Positions 35,928 to 45,376 of a DNA stretch of 64,000 bases are shown here, piece by piece (within the stretch, counting starts at the first letter, position 1; the number at the start of each line of letters is the position of its first letter). The DNA comes from Yaniella flava. Lineage in GTDB: Bacteria; Actinomycetota; Actinomycetes; Actinomycetales; Micrococcaceae. The notes beneath the pieces are model-generated. The model was not told where the DNA came from, did no database searches, and worked only from the letters and a program-made list of their open reading frames with translations. The stretch lies in contig NZ_BAAAMN010000009.1 of assembly GCF_039529295.1 (NCBI RefSeq), forward strand, positions 5,255-69,254, given 5' to 3'. Both the position numbers and the translations under genes were made by a program.

Positions 35928-36215
35928 TCACCAATCTGGGATGCAGGGCATCCAGTTGTATTGGGGATTCTCGCACTGGGGCAACGCCATGAGGCCAAAA
36001 GCAACACCTGCAGCAACCAATCCCATGACGACGATCGTCAGAAAGACGATCAGCCGTCTGGCGCGTAGGTTATCTGGCGGATCTGAGGTCACTTCGTGAG
36101 GATCATCCCCATCTAAAAAGTTTTGCTCCCGGTAGAACTCATCAACGTCCCGACGATAATAACCGCTTGTTTCGTCAACACGTCCCTCAGGCCGGTGTGG
36201 ATCGTGCTGTGTCAC
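35928..36215 (-). CDS. Unknown small membrane protein coupled to glmM
   Basis: 95 residues: a charged hydrophilic N-terminal 50 residues (YYRRDVDEFYREQNFLDGDD), one membrane helix (LIVFLTIVVMGLVAAGVAFG, about 55-74) and a short outer end with two cysteines and NPQYNWMPCIPDW. The GTG start overlaps the glmM TGA (GTGA), so it is translationally coupled. The family name is unknown to me; the conserved position after glmM suggests a real gene. Confidence 0.7.
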   Translation of the reverse strand: MTQHDPHRPEGRVDETSGYYRRDVDEFYREQNFLDGDDPHEVTSDPPDNLRARRLIVFLTIVVMGLVAAGVAFGLMALPQCENPQYNWMPCIPDW

Positions 36216-37555
36216 AGTGCCAAGTTCTCAGACACCACATCAGCAAGATATTGGGCTTGTTGCTGTGCGGTTTCTTTATCTGCTGCCTCAACCATGACAC
36301 GCACTACCGGTTCGGTACCTGACGGGCGCAACAGGACGCGTCCGGTTTCACCCAGGCGCTGTTCGACCGCAGCAACTTCCGCGTTGACAACCGCATTGTC
36401 ATCGACCGCGGACTTGTCGACGTTCTGGACGTTGATGAGCACCTGTGGCAGACGTGTCATGACCGTTGCCAAATCGTTGAGGCGTCGTTTCGTTTCATTC
36501 ATCCGCGCTGCTAGATGCAAGCCGGTGAGAATGCCGTCTCCGGTGGTGGCCCATTTTTGAAAGATAATGTGACCGGATTGTTCGCCACCGAGCGAGTAGT
36601 TGTGGGCATGCATCGCTTCGAGGACGTATCGGTCGCCGACTTTGGTTTCCACGACATTCACGTCGTGTTCCTTCATCGCGAGTTTAAGGCCCAGGTTACT
36701 CATGACCGTGACCACGAGCGTGTCATCGTGGAGGTGGCCCTGGTCCTTGAGCGCTACGGCCATGATGGCCATGATCTGGTCCCCATCAACAATGGTGCCC
36801 TTGTGGTCCACGGCCATAAACCGATCGGCATCTCCGTCCAATGCCACACCCAGGTCTGCTCCGTGTTCTAACACGGCCGACTGCAGGTTCTCCATATGGG
36901 TGGAACCATAGTTTTGGTTGATGTTTAAGCCATCTGGATCTGCACCAATGACGGCAACTTCGGCACCAGCATCAGCGAAGACCTGCGGGGCAACACCCGC
37001 ACCAGCACCGTGGGCAGCATCGATGACAATTTTCATGCCATCGAGCCGGTTTGGCATAGATTTCAACAAGTGAATGACATAGCGGTCCTCTGCATCCGAG
37101 AACCGGCGAACACGACCAACCTGGGCACCGATGGGTCGGTATGGCTCGTGTTCCATCTGCGCCAGAATTCGGTCTTCTTGCGCGTCGGTAAGTTTCTCTC
37201 CGCCACGTGCCAAGAATTTGATGCCGTTATCCGGTGCCGCGTTGTGAGAGGCGGAGATCATGACGCCGAAGTCGGCATTGATGTCGTCGACGAGAAAAGC
37301 AGCCGCTGGTGTCGGCAACACGCCAGCATCAAACACGTCGACGCCAGACGAAGCAAGGCCAGCGGCAACAGCTGCGCTAATGAATTCCGAAGAGATTCGA
37401 GGATCCATTGCGACGACAGCTTTGGGCCGGCGATCAGCCGAATCCTCGTGCCCCAGCACGACCGCTGCAGCCTGCGAAAGTTTCGTTGCGAGTTCAACGG
37501 TGATTTTTTCGTTGGCTACGCCTCGGACACCGTCTGTACCAAATAATTTTGACAT
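36212..37555 (-). CDS. glmM: Phosphoglucosamine mutase GlmM
   Basis: 447 residues from ATG 37555, where the family begins (KLFGTDGVRGVANEKI); an in-frame start 45 bases upstream is unlikely. It converts glucosamine-6-phosphate to glucosamine-1-phosphate for UDP-GlcNAc. Seen: the phosphoserine loop GVMISASHNAAPDNG (Ser near residue 104), the metal loop VALDGDADRFMAVD, sugar loop GGEQSGHIIF and C-terminal phosphate loop LRPSGTEPVVRVMVE. glmS, which supplies its substrate, is missing from the expected place nearby. Confidence 0.96.
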   Translation of the reverse strand: MSKLFGTDGVRGVANEKITVELATKLSQAAAVVLGHEDSADRRPKAVVAMDPRISSEFISAAVAAGLASSGVDVFDAGVLPTPAAAFLVDDINADFGVMISASHNAAPDNGIKFLARGGEKLTDAQEDRILAQMEHEPYRPIGAQVGRVRRFSDAEDRYVIHLLKSMPNRLDGMKIVIDAAHGAGAGVAPQVFADAGAEVAVIGADPDGLNINQNYGSTHMENLQSAVLEHGADLGVALDGDADRFMAVDHKGTIVDGDQIMAIMAVALKDQGHLHDDTLVVTVMSNLGLKLAMKEHDVNVVETKVGDRYVLEAMHAHNYSLGGEQSGHIIFQKWATTGDGILTGLHLAARMNETKRRLNDLATVMTRLPQVLINVQNVDKSAVDDNAVVNAEVAAVEQRLGETGRVLLRPSGTEPVVRVMVEAADKETAQQQAQYLADVVSENLAL

Positions 37556-37825
37556 GGTTATCAATTCTATGTGACTTCCGGACCCGCACGATGAAAACAC
37601 CTGCAGGTTCCGTTGTGCATGTATCTAACGAGGCGCCAGGCGTCGTGCATTATGTGTGCACTCCTTCCTGCCACAGCTGCCAGATTCTCATATTTTAGCT
37701 TTTTCACGGCATTGAAGCGGGATTTTTGTTCTCATTGGTTACTCAGCGCACATCAAGGTTGTACTAATGTTCGCTGAGAGGTCAGAATTTATAGATGTAT
37801 TTCAAGAATGATTTGGAGTGATGAG

Positions 37826-39289
37826 ATGAGACAAGGCAGAAGTTTTCTGTCGCTGCTCTTCGCCGGGTTGGTGGCATTTTTTAGCTTCTTCATGGCGCCG
37901 GCAGCATTGGCAGACACCGCTCCGGACGCCGAAGGCGGTGCTCCAGACGGTGAGGTCTATACCATCGGGACGGATACCACATTCGCACCGTTCGAATTCC
38001 GGGATCCCTCCGGTGAGCTAGTCGGCATCGATATTGATCTGATGAAAGCTATCGCCGAAGACCAAGGGTTCCGTGTCGAATTTCAGTCGATGGGTTTCAA
38101 CGCAGCCCTGCAAGCGTTGACGGCAAACCAAGTTGACGGGGTTATCGCAGGTGCTGGGATTACCCCCGAACGGCAAGAAGTGTATGACTTCTCAGATCCC
38201 TACTTCACAGGCGAGTCGACCATTGCCACACTTGAAGATTCTGGTGTTGAAAGTTGGGCAGATCTCGAAGGCGAGTCCGTTGCGGTCAAGACGGGATCGC
38301 TGTCTGAAGAGTGGGCCCAGGAAATGCAAGAAGAATACGATTTCGAGCTGAATGCGCTGGATCAGACCACCACGATGGTCGAGTCAGTGAAATCCGGTCA
38401 CGATCTCGCACTCGTGGATGACCTGCCGATCATTGCCTATGGCATTCAACAGGGTTCGGGGCTGGAACTGGTATCCGAACCAGAGCCGACCGGTGACTAC
38501 GGTTTTATGGTCAATCAAGGCCAAAACGCTGAACTGCTCGAAATGTTTAATACAGGCCTTGAGAATCTTCAAGAATCGGGCGAATATGATGAGATTCTTG
38601 AAGAATACATTGGCGGCGAAGATTCCGGACCCGATGCATCCTCGTTTTTGGGCCTCTTGACCACATCCATGCCCGCGCTGCTCGTGGGACTGAAAAACAC
38701 GTTACTCATTACCGGTATCTCCTTTGCTATCGCGATGGCGCTGGGACTGATGTTCGGGTTCATGAAGATTTCCAACAACATCATTGCTCGCGGTATCGCC
38801 ACCACATTCATCGCGATCTTTCGCGGGACCCCGGTGCTGGTCTGGGCATTTTTCTTCTACTTTGCATTGCCTCAATTGTTAGGAACGCCGATATCGATAT
38901 GGGTGGCCGGTGCGCTGACCCTCTCACTCAACGGTGGCGCCTATATTGCAGAGATTGTGCGTGGTTCAGTCCAATCAGTTGATCCAGGCCAGTCCGAAGC
39001 CGCCAGATCGCTGGCGTTGAACCAAGGCCAGACGATGCGCAAGGTTGTCTTGCCACAAGCATTCAAGATGATGACACCATCATTGATCAACCAGCTGATC
39101 ATTATGCTCAAAGACTCCTCGTTGCTGTTGGCCATTGGGTTCGGCGAGCTGTTGTATCAGGCCCAGCAAATATACGCGGCGAACTTCCGTACAACCGAGG
39201 TGCTCCTAATTGTTGCTGCCATCTACTTCATCGCAATCTGGGTACTGACGTTGATAGCAAACAGGGTGGACAGAAGGGTGAATAAGTAA
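37826..39289 (+). CDS. Amino-acid ABC transporter: fused substrate-binding and permease protein
   Basis: 487 residues from ATG 37826, chosen for its GGAG site 7 bases upstream (an upstream ATG lies at 37808). A signal peptide (about 1-29, ending ALADTAP) leads to a type II binding domain (YTIGTDTTFAPFEFRDPSGE through EEYIGGEDSG, about 40-275). A six-helix permease of the HisM/GlnP type follows, with EAA loop SEAARSLALNQGQTMRKVVL near residue 395. Such GlnHP fusions import glutamine or other polar amino acids. It is followed directly (TAA-ATG) by its ATPase gene. The 270 bp upstream hold the promoter; no clear boxes. Confidence 0.93.
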   Translation: MRQGRSFLSLLFAGLVAFFSFFMAPAALADTAPDAEGGAPDGEVYTIGTDTTFAPFEFRDPSGELVGIDIDLMKAIAEDQGFRVEFQSMGFNAALQALTANQVDGVIAGAGITPERQEVYDFSDPYFTGESTIATLEDSGVESWADLEGESVAVKTGSLSEEWAQEMQEEYDFELNALDQTTTMVESVKSGHDLALVDDLPIIAYGIQQGSGLELVSEPEPTGDYGFMVNQGQNAELLEMFNTGLENLQESGEYDEILEEYIGGEDSGPDASSFLGLLTTSMPALLVGLKNTLLITGISFAIAMALGLMFGFMKISNNIIARGIATTFIAIFRGTPVLVWAFFFYFALPQLLGTPISIWVAGALTLSLNGGAYIAEIVRGSVQSVDPGQSEAARSLALNQGQTMRKVVLPQAFKMMTPSLINQLIIMLKDSSLLLAIGFGELLYQAQQIYAANFRTTEVLLIVAAIYFIAIWVLTLIANRVDRRVNK

Positions 39290-40066
39290 ATGTCGAATCC
39301 AGAAACTTCCACAATTCCATTGGTCACGGACGACGAAACCAATGTCATCCGTATCGAGAACCTGCATAAGGCCTTCGGCGAGCACGAAGTGCTCAGCGGA
39401 GTAAATGCCGAAGTCAAACTCGGCCAGGTTGTCTGTGTAATCGGACCATCCGGTTCGGGCAAGTCCACGCTACTGCGTTGTCTCAACGGATTGGAATCCA
39501 TTACCTCCGGCGAGATCTGGTTGGGCGGTTTCAACCTGGCCGATCAAGATATCGATCTCAATGAAGTACGCAAACACGTTGGCATGGTGTTTCAACACTT
39601 TAACTTGTTTCCCAATATGACCGTACTGGAGAACATCACGCTAGCCCCCATCCAGGTGAAGAAATATAGCCAGAAACGAGCACGTGACGAAGGCATTGAA
39701 CTGCTACGCCGAGTCGGGCTCGAAGACAAAGCCGATGCTCGACCAGACTCCCTGTCTGGTGGTCAGAAACAGCGCGTGGCCATCGCCCGGGCCCTTGCGA
39801 TGAACCCCGAAATCATGTTGTTCGATGAGGCTACCTCAGCGCTGGACCCAGAAATGGTCGGCGAAGTACTTGGCGTCATCCGGTCACTAGCTGATGACGG
39901 TATGACGATGGTTCTTGTGACACACGAGATGGGTTTCGCCCGTGAAGTCGCAGATCGGGTGGCGTTTATTGATAGTGGCGTCATCCAGGAAGCTGGTCCA
40001 CCTGAGCAGATCTTTGGGAATCCAGAGAGCGAACGTCTCAAGGATTTCCTTTCCAAGGTGCTCTAA
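39290..40066 (+). CDS. glnQ: Amino-acid ABC transporter ATP-binding protein (GlnQ-like)
   Basis: 258 residues. Seen: Walker A GPSGSGKSTLLRCLNGLE (about residues 53-70), Q-loop MVFQHFNLFPNMTVLENI, signature LSGGQKQRVAIARAL, Walker B IMLFDEATSALDPEM, H-loop VTHEMGFAREVADRV and the C-terminal IFGNPESERLKDFLSKVL. The polar amino-acid uptake subgroup is clear from the last motif. Starts immediately after the stop of the fused binding/permease gene. Confidence 0.95.
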   Translation: MSNPETSTIPLVTDDETNVIRIENLHKAFGEHEVLSGVNAEVKLGQVVCVIGPSGSGKSTLLRCLNGLESITSGEIWLGGFNLADQDIDLNEVRKHVGMVFQHFNLFPNMTVLENITLAPIQVKKYSQKRARDEGIELLRRVGLEDKADARPDSLSGGQKQRVAIARALAMNPEIMLFDEATSALDPEMVGEVLGVIRSLADDGMTMVLVTHEMGFAREVADRVAFIDSGVIQEAGPPEQIFGNPESERLKDFLSKVL

Positions 40067-40081
40067 CGACTCATCACTTTG

Positions 40082-40116
40082 CTGAGGGCCCCGAACGCAA
40101 TGTTCGGGGCCCTCAG
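40082..40116. terminator. Intrinsic terminator between glnQ and the lactone oxidase gene
   Basis: A 15-bp perfect stem CTGAGGGCCCCGAAC / GTTCGGGGCCCTCAG with loop GCAAT. It lies between the convergent gene ends and probably terminates both transcripts. Confidence 0.88.
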
Positions 40117-40121
40117 TTGTG

Positions 40122-41429
40122 CTATGTCCCGAGGACTCGGGACAGGTAGGGGTTGGAAAATATCCCGTGTGGGTCAAGTTGGTCGCGCAGGGCGAGGCTA
40201 CCTGACCAGTGCGGATATACGTCGGCCAAGTCGGCTGCGTCCAAGGTGTGGAGCTTGCCCCAGTGAGGTCGGCCCCCTGCTGCTTTGAATATGGGTTCGA
40301 TTCGGCCAAAATATTCGCGGTGGTCCTGAGCGAAATGTTGATGCACGGCAATGTAGCCGGTCCGTCGGCCATGATTCGAGGCCAACCATGCCGTGTCTGG
40401 TGCGGCTGCTCTGACCTCTAGCGGGAAGGTGCTGGAAAGCTGACCACGACGGAATAGTGTCCGTAGTTCGGTAATGATTTCGGGGATGTCATCAAACGGC
40501 AGGGCGTATTCCATTTCGTTGAACCTCACGCGTCGCGACGAATTGAATGCATGAGACCAGTGGGCTCGACGATCAGCACTGCCCCACGCTCGCGTTGCCA
40601 CGCGGTTCAACCATGGGACCCACGAGCGCTGCATACGTCCAAGGTGGCAGACAACGCTCAACCCTCCGTTCGTAATGACCTCATCCAGTAGTCTCGAGGT
40701 CAACGGAGTCCGGGCTGCATCAGATTGGTTCTGTACCGGGATGCGCTGTGATGTTTTGGCCAAGACATGGTCGTCGTGACCGAACCAAAAGAACTCAAAG
40801 TGATCATTGCGGGTATTGTGCCCATGCCAATTCTGGATGATCGAACTCAGCGATTGACGGTTTACGACCGTGTGGAGATCGTATTCGCAGACGAGCTGCA
40901 GGGTGATGCTAGTGATGATGCCGAAGGCGCCTAGCGTGACGCGCAGGGCGTCCAACAGCTCTGGGTTGCGCGATGTCGAAACGGTCAGGGTTTCACCGGT
41001 GCCGGTCAGAAGCTCTACACCGACAACTTGTGACGCCAGACCGCCAAAGGCCAGCCCGGTGCCGTGCGTCGACGTAGCGATCGCCCCAGCAATGGACTGC
41101 TGAGTGATGTCGCCCAGGTTTTGTAGGGCAAGACCGGTGTCGGCCAAAAGTTCGGGAATCTGCCAGAGTTTCGTCCCGGAACGCAACGTCACCTGTTGGC
41201 GGGCCAGATCGAGTGCCACAATCCCCGAGTATTTGGAGAGGTCGAGCTGCACATCATCGGCAACGGCAATATCGGTAAACGAATGTCCGGAACCGATGGC
41301 TTTGATCCGACGTCCGTCATCAATCGCAGCCTCGACTGTGTGTTCCAACGCGGGCAGCGTCCACGGTCTCACGACGCTACGTGGTCTGGCGGTGACCGAT
41401 TTCGACCAGTTTTTCCAGGTAGTGGACAT
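40122..41429 (-). CDS. D-arabinono-1,4-lactone oxidase-like FAD oxidoreductase
   Basis: 435 residues of the aldonolactone oxidase (ALO/VAO) family. Seen: the FAD-binding PP-loop region IKAIGSGHSFTDIAVADDVQ near residue 38, a GAIATSTHGTG motif near residue 113, and a C-terminal HWGKLHTLDAADLADVYP segment. The C-terminal HWGK is the typical catalytic-domain mark. Homologues oxidise sugar lactones or polyols such as xylitol. It is third in an operon with an amino-acid deaminase/aldolase (12 bp upstream) and an aldehyde dehydrogenase. Confidence 0.9.
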   Translation of the reverse strand: MSTTWKNWSKSVTARPRSVVRPWTLPALEHTVEAAIDDGRRIKAIGSGHSFTDIAVADDVQLDLSKYSGIVALDLARQQVTLRSGTKLWQIPELLADTGLALQNLGDITQQSIAGAIATSTHGTGLAFGGLASQVVGVELLTGTGETLTVSTSRNPELLDALRVTLGAFGIITSITLQLVCEYDLHTVVNRQSLSSIIQNWHGHNTRNDHFEFFWFGHDDHVLAKTSQRIPVQNQSDAARTPLTSRLLDEVITNGGLSVVCHLGRMQRSWVPWLNRVATRAWGSADRRAHWSHAFNSSRRVRFNEMEYALPFDDIPEIITELRTLFRRGQLSSTFPLEVRAAAPDTAWLASNHGRRTGYIAVHQHFAQDHREYFGRIEPIFKAAGGRPHWGKLHTLDAADLADVYPHWSGSLALRDQLDPHGIFSNPYLSRVLGT

Positions 41430-41441
41430 GTTCGTGCCGCC

Positions 41442-42662
41442 TTATAACAGGGCCAGACCGTCACCGCGGTAGGTGTTGACGGTGGCGGTGATCTGGTCGT
41501 CAGCGACGATATGGAAGTGATTGACGTGTTCGGCCAGTTCACCGGCTTTGGTGTGGCGGAACCACACGCGCTCACCAATCGCGGGAGTATCTGCAGAAGT
41601 TTTCAACGGAGTCTGGACTTCGCCTGCGCCTTCGGTGGTCGTGTAGCTCAGCCCCGTTGGATAGACCGGTTGGGGCAAGCGATCCTTGCCAGGAGCCCCG
41701 GAGGCTATCCAACCACCACCGTGGACGGTGATTAGGCCCGGTGCTGGTTTCCGTACAACATCCAGCCCGAACAACGCTGCCGGATGCGGGGAGAATGCGT
41801 CGTACCGGTCAAACAGATGCGGCCCGTAGAGTCCAGACCCCGCGGCGATTTCTGTGACCGATGCATCGGCACTGGTCGTTTCCATCGAACCTGTCCCTCC
41901 CCCGTTGACGAACGCCAACGGCGGCATGCCTCGCTGTGCCAGCACCCGTTCGATGGCCTCTACCATGAGGTGTCTGCGAGCGCTCAGCTCAGTGACCGAG
42001 GCACGTTTCATTGCTTTCACCGCAGCATGCTCATCCGTGACCCCGGCAATTTGTGCTTCGTAGCCCATCACACCGACCAGGCGAAAGTCCCTGCCTGCGG
42101 TGACGTACTGTGCTGCCGCGGTTGCTTGTTGCACGGTATGGATGGGTGACCGATGCGTTCCCAGGTGGAACCCTCCGGCGTGCCATGACATGTCCAGATC
42201 CAGGCAGATGCGCACCGGTGCGCGCAGGGTGGCGATCTGGCGGATGAGTCGGATCTGGTCGGGATGATCGATCATCAGCGTGATCGCACCCAGTAACTTC
42301 GGAGAGTGAAGCAGCTTGTCCAATGCGGTGGTCGCGGTAGTTGGATACCCCACCACGACGTCCTCGGTAATGCCGGAGTCCACCAGCATGATGGCTTCAG
42401 ACAGTGAAAAGGCCAGGACACCGTAAAACCCCGGGGTCGCGAGCACGGCTTGGAGCACAGCGGCAGATCGCACCGATTTCGAGGCCACGCGCACTGGTTT
42501 GCCGTTCGCTCGATGGACCAACGAGTGGGCATTTGCTGAGAGGGCGTGCAAATCCAGGACCGCCACTGAGGAATCGAGCCCCGTGGTCGCCGTGGTCAAA
42601 CGGCGGTGCTGAGCTTCCGGGATCGTCCGGGTGGCTTCCAGCAGTTTGAAGGAGGTGTCCAT
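41442..42662 (-). CDS. PLP-dependent amino acid deaminase/aldolase (alanine racemase-like fold)
   Basis: 406 residues. An alanine-racemase-type TIM barrel, with VAVLDLHALSANAHSLVHRA and the Schiff-base lysine in KPVRVASKSVRSAAVLQAVL. A FVNGGGTGSMETTSAD phosphate-binding loop lies near residue 256. The C-terminal domain has the metal site typical of D-threonine aldolase and D-serine dehydratase (VWFRHTKAGELAEHVNHFHI, with His and Glu). The substrate is likely a D- or beta-hydroxy amino acid. It lies 7 bp after the aldehyde dehydrogenase gene and 12 bp before the lactone oxidase gene. Confidence 0.88.
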   Translation of the reverse strand: MDTSFKLLEATRTIPEAQHRRLTTATTGLDSSVAVLDLHALSANAHSLVHRANGKPVRVASKSVRSAAVLQAVLATPGFYGVLAFSLSEAIMLVDSGITEDVVVGYPTTATTALDKLLHSPKLLGAITLMIDHPDQIRLIRQIATLRAPVRICLDLDMSWHAGGFHLGTHRSPIHTVQQATAAAQYVTAGRDFRLVGVMGYEAQIAGVTDEHAAVKAMKRASVTELSARRHLMVEAIERVLAQRGMPPLAFVNGGGTGSMETTSADASVTEIAAGSGLYGPHLFDRYDAFSPHPAALFGLDVVRKPAPGLITVHGGGWIASGAPGKDRLPQPVYPTGLSYTTTEGAGEVQTPLKTSADTPAIGERVWFRHTKAGELAEHVNHFHIVADDQITATVNTYRGDGLALL

Positions 42663-42669
42663 GACGGTC

Positions 42670-44112
42670 TTAGCTCGGCGGTGTGGAGCGGTAGTGTTGT
42701 GCGGTGCGAGCGTCTTTTGCAGGATTCTTTCCTGCGGTCAGTAGCTTTCGTACCGCCCAGTTTGCCCATGCTGGCGCCGGGTGCATCACGAGTCTCAATG
42801 TATCCGGGGTGGTCGCCTTGTCCAGCACAGCGCGTTCCTGGCTGAACGTTCGCAGCGACCAGACGCCGTGATAACTCCCGTGGCCGGAGGTTCCGACGCC
42901 ACCGAATGGCATATGTGGTGTGGCCAACTGCATCAGCGGAACGTTAATGCCGACCCCACCGGCAACCACGCGCGGCAGCACATAGTCCTTCACGCTGCGA
43001 GATTCGGTGAAGAGATAGAAGGCCAAGGGATCTTCGAGCCGACTGATGCGATCCACCGCGTCCTGCGCTCCAGTCACGGGGATGATCGGCAGGATAGGCC
43101 CAAAGATTTCGCTGGACATCAGCGCATCGTCATCGGCAACGTCAGTTACTACGGTAGGGGCAATATAGTGTTGCGCGGTGTTGACTGTTCCACCGTGGGT
43201 AATGGTGCCTGCGGACGCGTTCAACTGGTCGGCCACTGTTGTGGCATGTTCAACGGTGATCATGCGCGGGTAATCTCGGCTGATCGCGGGATCCGCGCCG
43301 TACTGGCTCTGGATCTCATCGACGATGGCGCCTGTGAGACGGTCAGCGATATCTTCGTGTACGTAGATGTGGTTTGGTGCCACACAGGTTTGGCCAGCAT
43401 TGAGGAATTTACCCCACACCAAACGCGCTGCTGCTGTGTCGATATCCGCGTCATCATGCACGTACGCTGGAGACTGCCCACCCAGCTCCAACGTGTATTC
43501 GATCAGGCGCTCAGCACACGCGGTGGCGATGATGGAGCCGACCTTGGATGAGCCCGTGAAGAATACGTAATCGGGTTTGGCTTCGATCATCTCGTGGACG
43601 ACATCTGGGCCACCGGTGACGACCCGGATGGCATGCGGATCCATGTACTGCGGGATGAGCTCGGCAAGGACGGATTCTACCGCGGTGCCGATTTCAGAAG
43701 GTTTCAGGACCACCGCGTTTCCTGCGGCAACTGCGCCGGCCAATGGGGAAAGGCCCAACATCACCGGGTAGTTCCACGGGGAGATCACCAGCACCGTACC
43801 GCGGGGTTCGTGCTCGATCATCGATTTGGCGGGCCACAGGGCCAACGGTGTCCGCACACGCTGCGGTTTCGCCCAGGACGCGGTGTGTTTTCGCAGCCAC
43901 TTGATCTCAGCCATCACCTGACCAATTTCGGACACCCACGCCTCGAAACCATTCTTTCCCAGGTCCTGGTATAGGGCAGCTTCAATGTAATCTGTGTGAT
44001 CTTCGAGCAGTTGTTGCAGCCCGGCCAGTTGGCTCAACCGCCACGCTACGCTCCGGGTTCGTCCCGTTGAATACACATGTTTGACTTGGTTTAGTGTCGT
44101 TGCGGCTGTCAT
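42670..44112 (-). CDS. Aldehyde dehydrogenase family protein (class 3-like)
   Basis: 480 residues. Seen: RGTVLVISPWNYPVMLGLSP near residue 103, FFTGSSKVGSIIATACAE, catalytic Glu in TLELGGQSPAYV, catalytic Cys in NAGQTCVAPNHIYV near residue 238, SSEIFGPILPIIPV and MPFGGVGTSGHGSYHG. The sequence type is that of class 3 fatty-aldehyde or coniferyl-aldehyde dehydrogenases. It is the first gene of the three-gene operon, which suggests it removes the aldehyde made by the downstream aldolase; inference. Confidence 0.92.
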   Translation of the reverse strand: MTAATTLNQVKHVYSTGRTRSVAWRLSQLAGLQQLLEDHTDYIEAALYQDLGKNGFEAWVSEIGQVMAEIKWLRKHTASWAKPQRVRTPLALWPAKSMIEHEPRGTVLVISPWNYPVMLGLSPLAGAVAAGNAVVLKPSEIGTAVESVLAELIPQYMDPHAIRVVTGGPDVVHEMIEAKPDYVFFTGSSKVGSIIATACAERLIEYTLELGGQSPAYVHDDADIDTAAARLVWGKFLNAGQTCVAPNHIYVHEDIADRLTGAIVDEIQSQYGADPAISRDYPRMITVEHATTVADQLNASAGTITHGGTVNTAQHYIAPTVVTDVADDDALMSSEIFGPILPIIPVTGAQDAVDRISRLEDPLAFYLFTESRSVKDYVLPRVVAGGVGINVPLMQLATPHMPFGGVGTSGHGSYHGVWSLRTFSQERAVLDKATTPDTLRLVMHPAPAWANWAVRKLLTAGKNPAKDARTAQHYRSTPPS

Positions 44113-44349
44113 ACATCACCCTCCAGAGGTTATCCCTCAGGCTACTGTTACCGCCCGGTAGTGTGCAATGGACCTCGGAATGGGCAAAAGAACTACTCGG
44201 TTCAATACCAAACAGGCCACGACGTCGTCTGATCCTAAGGGACCATGCCACGCTGATAGTGGCGCATAATTGGTTTTCTCATCGTAAACGCCGGACCAAT
44301 GAACCACGTTTCGGAGCGGTTCAGATGTGTTCGCGACCTCGATCCGCAC

Positions 44350-44550
44350 CTACTTGCGCCGAAACGCTTCGTGACGCTCGCTCATCTCAACCAGGTAGAG
44401 CAGGCCGAACCCTGACGGCTTTTGCGCACGCTCAACGAGACCGCAGAAGGGATCTAGCTCGTCTAGCCGCTTGTTGGCCCCTACTGCCGTATGCGATCGG
44501 AATGCTTCTCCGTCGATGGTCATGTGAATGGCACTCACAAGACCGAACAC
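44350..44550 (-). CDS. Unrecognised short frame, perhaps a gene remnant
   Basis: 66 residues ending LLYLVEMSERHEAFRRK, with protein-like composition (MTIDGEAFRSHTAVGANKR). No family recognised and no ribosome binding site. It lies 10 bp after a small membrane protein gene, in a stretch that also contains two clear pseudogenes, so it may be a remnant. The rest of 44113-44349 shows nothing I can support. Confidence 0.25.
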   Translation of the reverse strand: MFGLVSAIHMTIDGEAFRSHTAVGANKRLDELDPFCGLVERAQKPSGFGLLYLVEMSERHEAFRRK

Positions 44551-44560
44551 CTGATGCGCG

Positions 44561-44878
44561 TTATTGCGTCACCTGGCCAGTTGCATGTTGCTTGACCTTG
44601 CGGTTGTGTAAGACAAGCAGAACCCCGTAAATCAACACAGGTATGAAGCACAAAAGAAAGCCGCCAATCCCTAGCGCATCTGACAAGTACGGGGCGGAAA
44701 GGCCCATGAGGCCTGCTGCGACGACAACATAAGCATGCGCCTGCCATGGATGCTTACGGCTCGGACCTACTCCCAGAGGGATTTCCTCGTGAGGTTCAGC
44801 TTTCCGTCGTTCCCAAAACAAGAGCACCCAAAACACGGCACTTATTACCAATGCAAGAGCTCCATAGAAAAGTTCCAT
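44561..44878 (-). CDS. Unknown small membrane protein
   Basis: 105 residues from ATG 44878 (an upstream in-frame start at 44935 would add 19 residues). Three hydrophobic helices: about 5-20, 47-65 and 70-90. A charged loop with HEEIPLGVGPSRKHPWQAH lies between the first two, and the tail is basic. No motif recognised. Confidence 0.5.
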   Translation of the reverse strand: MELFYGALALVISAVFWVLLFWERRKAEPHEEIPLGVGPSRKHPWQAHAYVVVAAGLMGLSAPYLSDALGIGGFLLCFIPVLIYGVLLVLHNRKVKQHATGQVTQ

Positions 44879-45001
44879 GTTTCCAAGGAAACCCAGGAAA
44901 TGAGCAATTTTCAAGGGGTGGCAGAAACCATTCACATGCGTGGACTGGGAAATAGCCGGATGAGACAGCCGAGCTGTGAAGTATCCAACTACCTCGAGAC
45001 G

Positions 45002-45352
45002 TTATTTTCCCGAAAGAGCCTGAGGCAGCACAGCCTTAGAGACTGCGGGGGCTTGCCGCAAAGCGTCGACCACCTGCTGTGCAGGTTCTGCAAACAGCCA
45101 CGGATAGTCCACTTCTCCGAGGGATTCGTCTGCAGCCCAGGCTAATTGCTCGCGTGCAAGATTAAACTCGGCAGACGTCCCGTTGGTACTGCCACGGGGA
45201 TCTTGTCGCTTCCAACCATCTCGTAACCAGATAGCGACTAAACCATGCACGACGTGGCCGTCTCATTCGGTCAGACGCTGATAGCACAGCGCCATAGGTA
45301 TGTGTCGATAGCGAAGCAAAGCGGCCAACAGATGCTTGTCAATCCCTTTCAC
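45002..45352 (-). pseudogene. Transglutaminase-like family protein, truncated, with nonsense codon
   Basis: From 45352 the frame reads KGIDKHLLAALLRYRHIPMA and LCYQRLT, then TGA at 45263-45265, then HVVHGLVAIWLRDGWKRQDP, and continues to 45002. The order matches the C-terminal half of transglutaminase-like cysteine protease-fold proteins: a K-x-x-D-K helix, LCYQRL strand, LHGLVAV strand, and the RQDPRGN-type catalytic Asp. The N-terminal half with the catalytic Cys is absent because the sequence before 45352 belongs to another relic. Confidence 0.7.
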
Positions 45353-45376
45353 CCGCGATAGAGCGCTACAACGTTA

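Noticed and set aside
37556..37825. Possible riboswitch or T-box before the amino-acid transporter
   Set aside because: No conserved T-box or riboswitch core and no terminator/antiterminator pair could be recognised.
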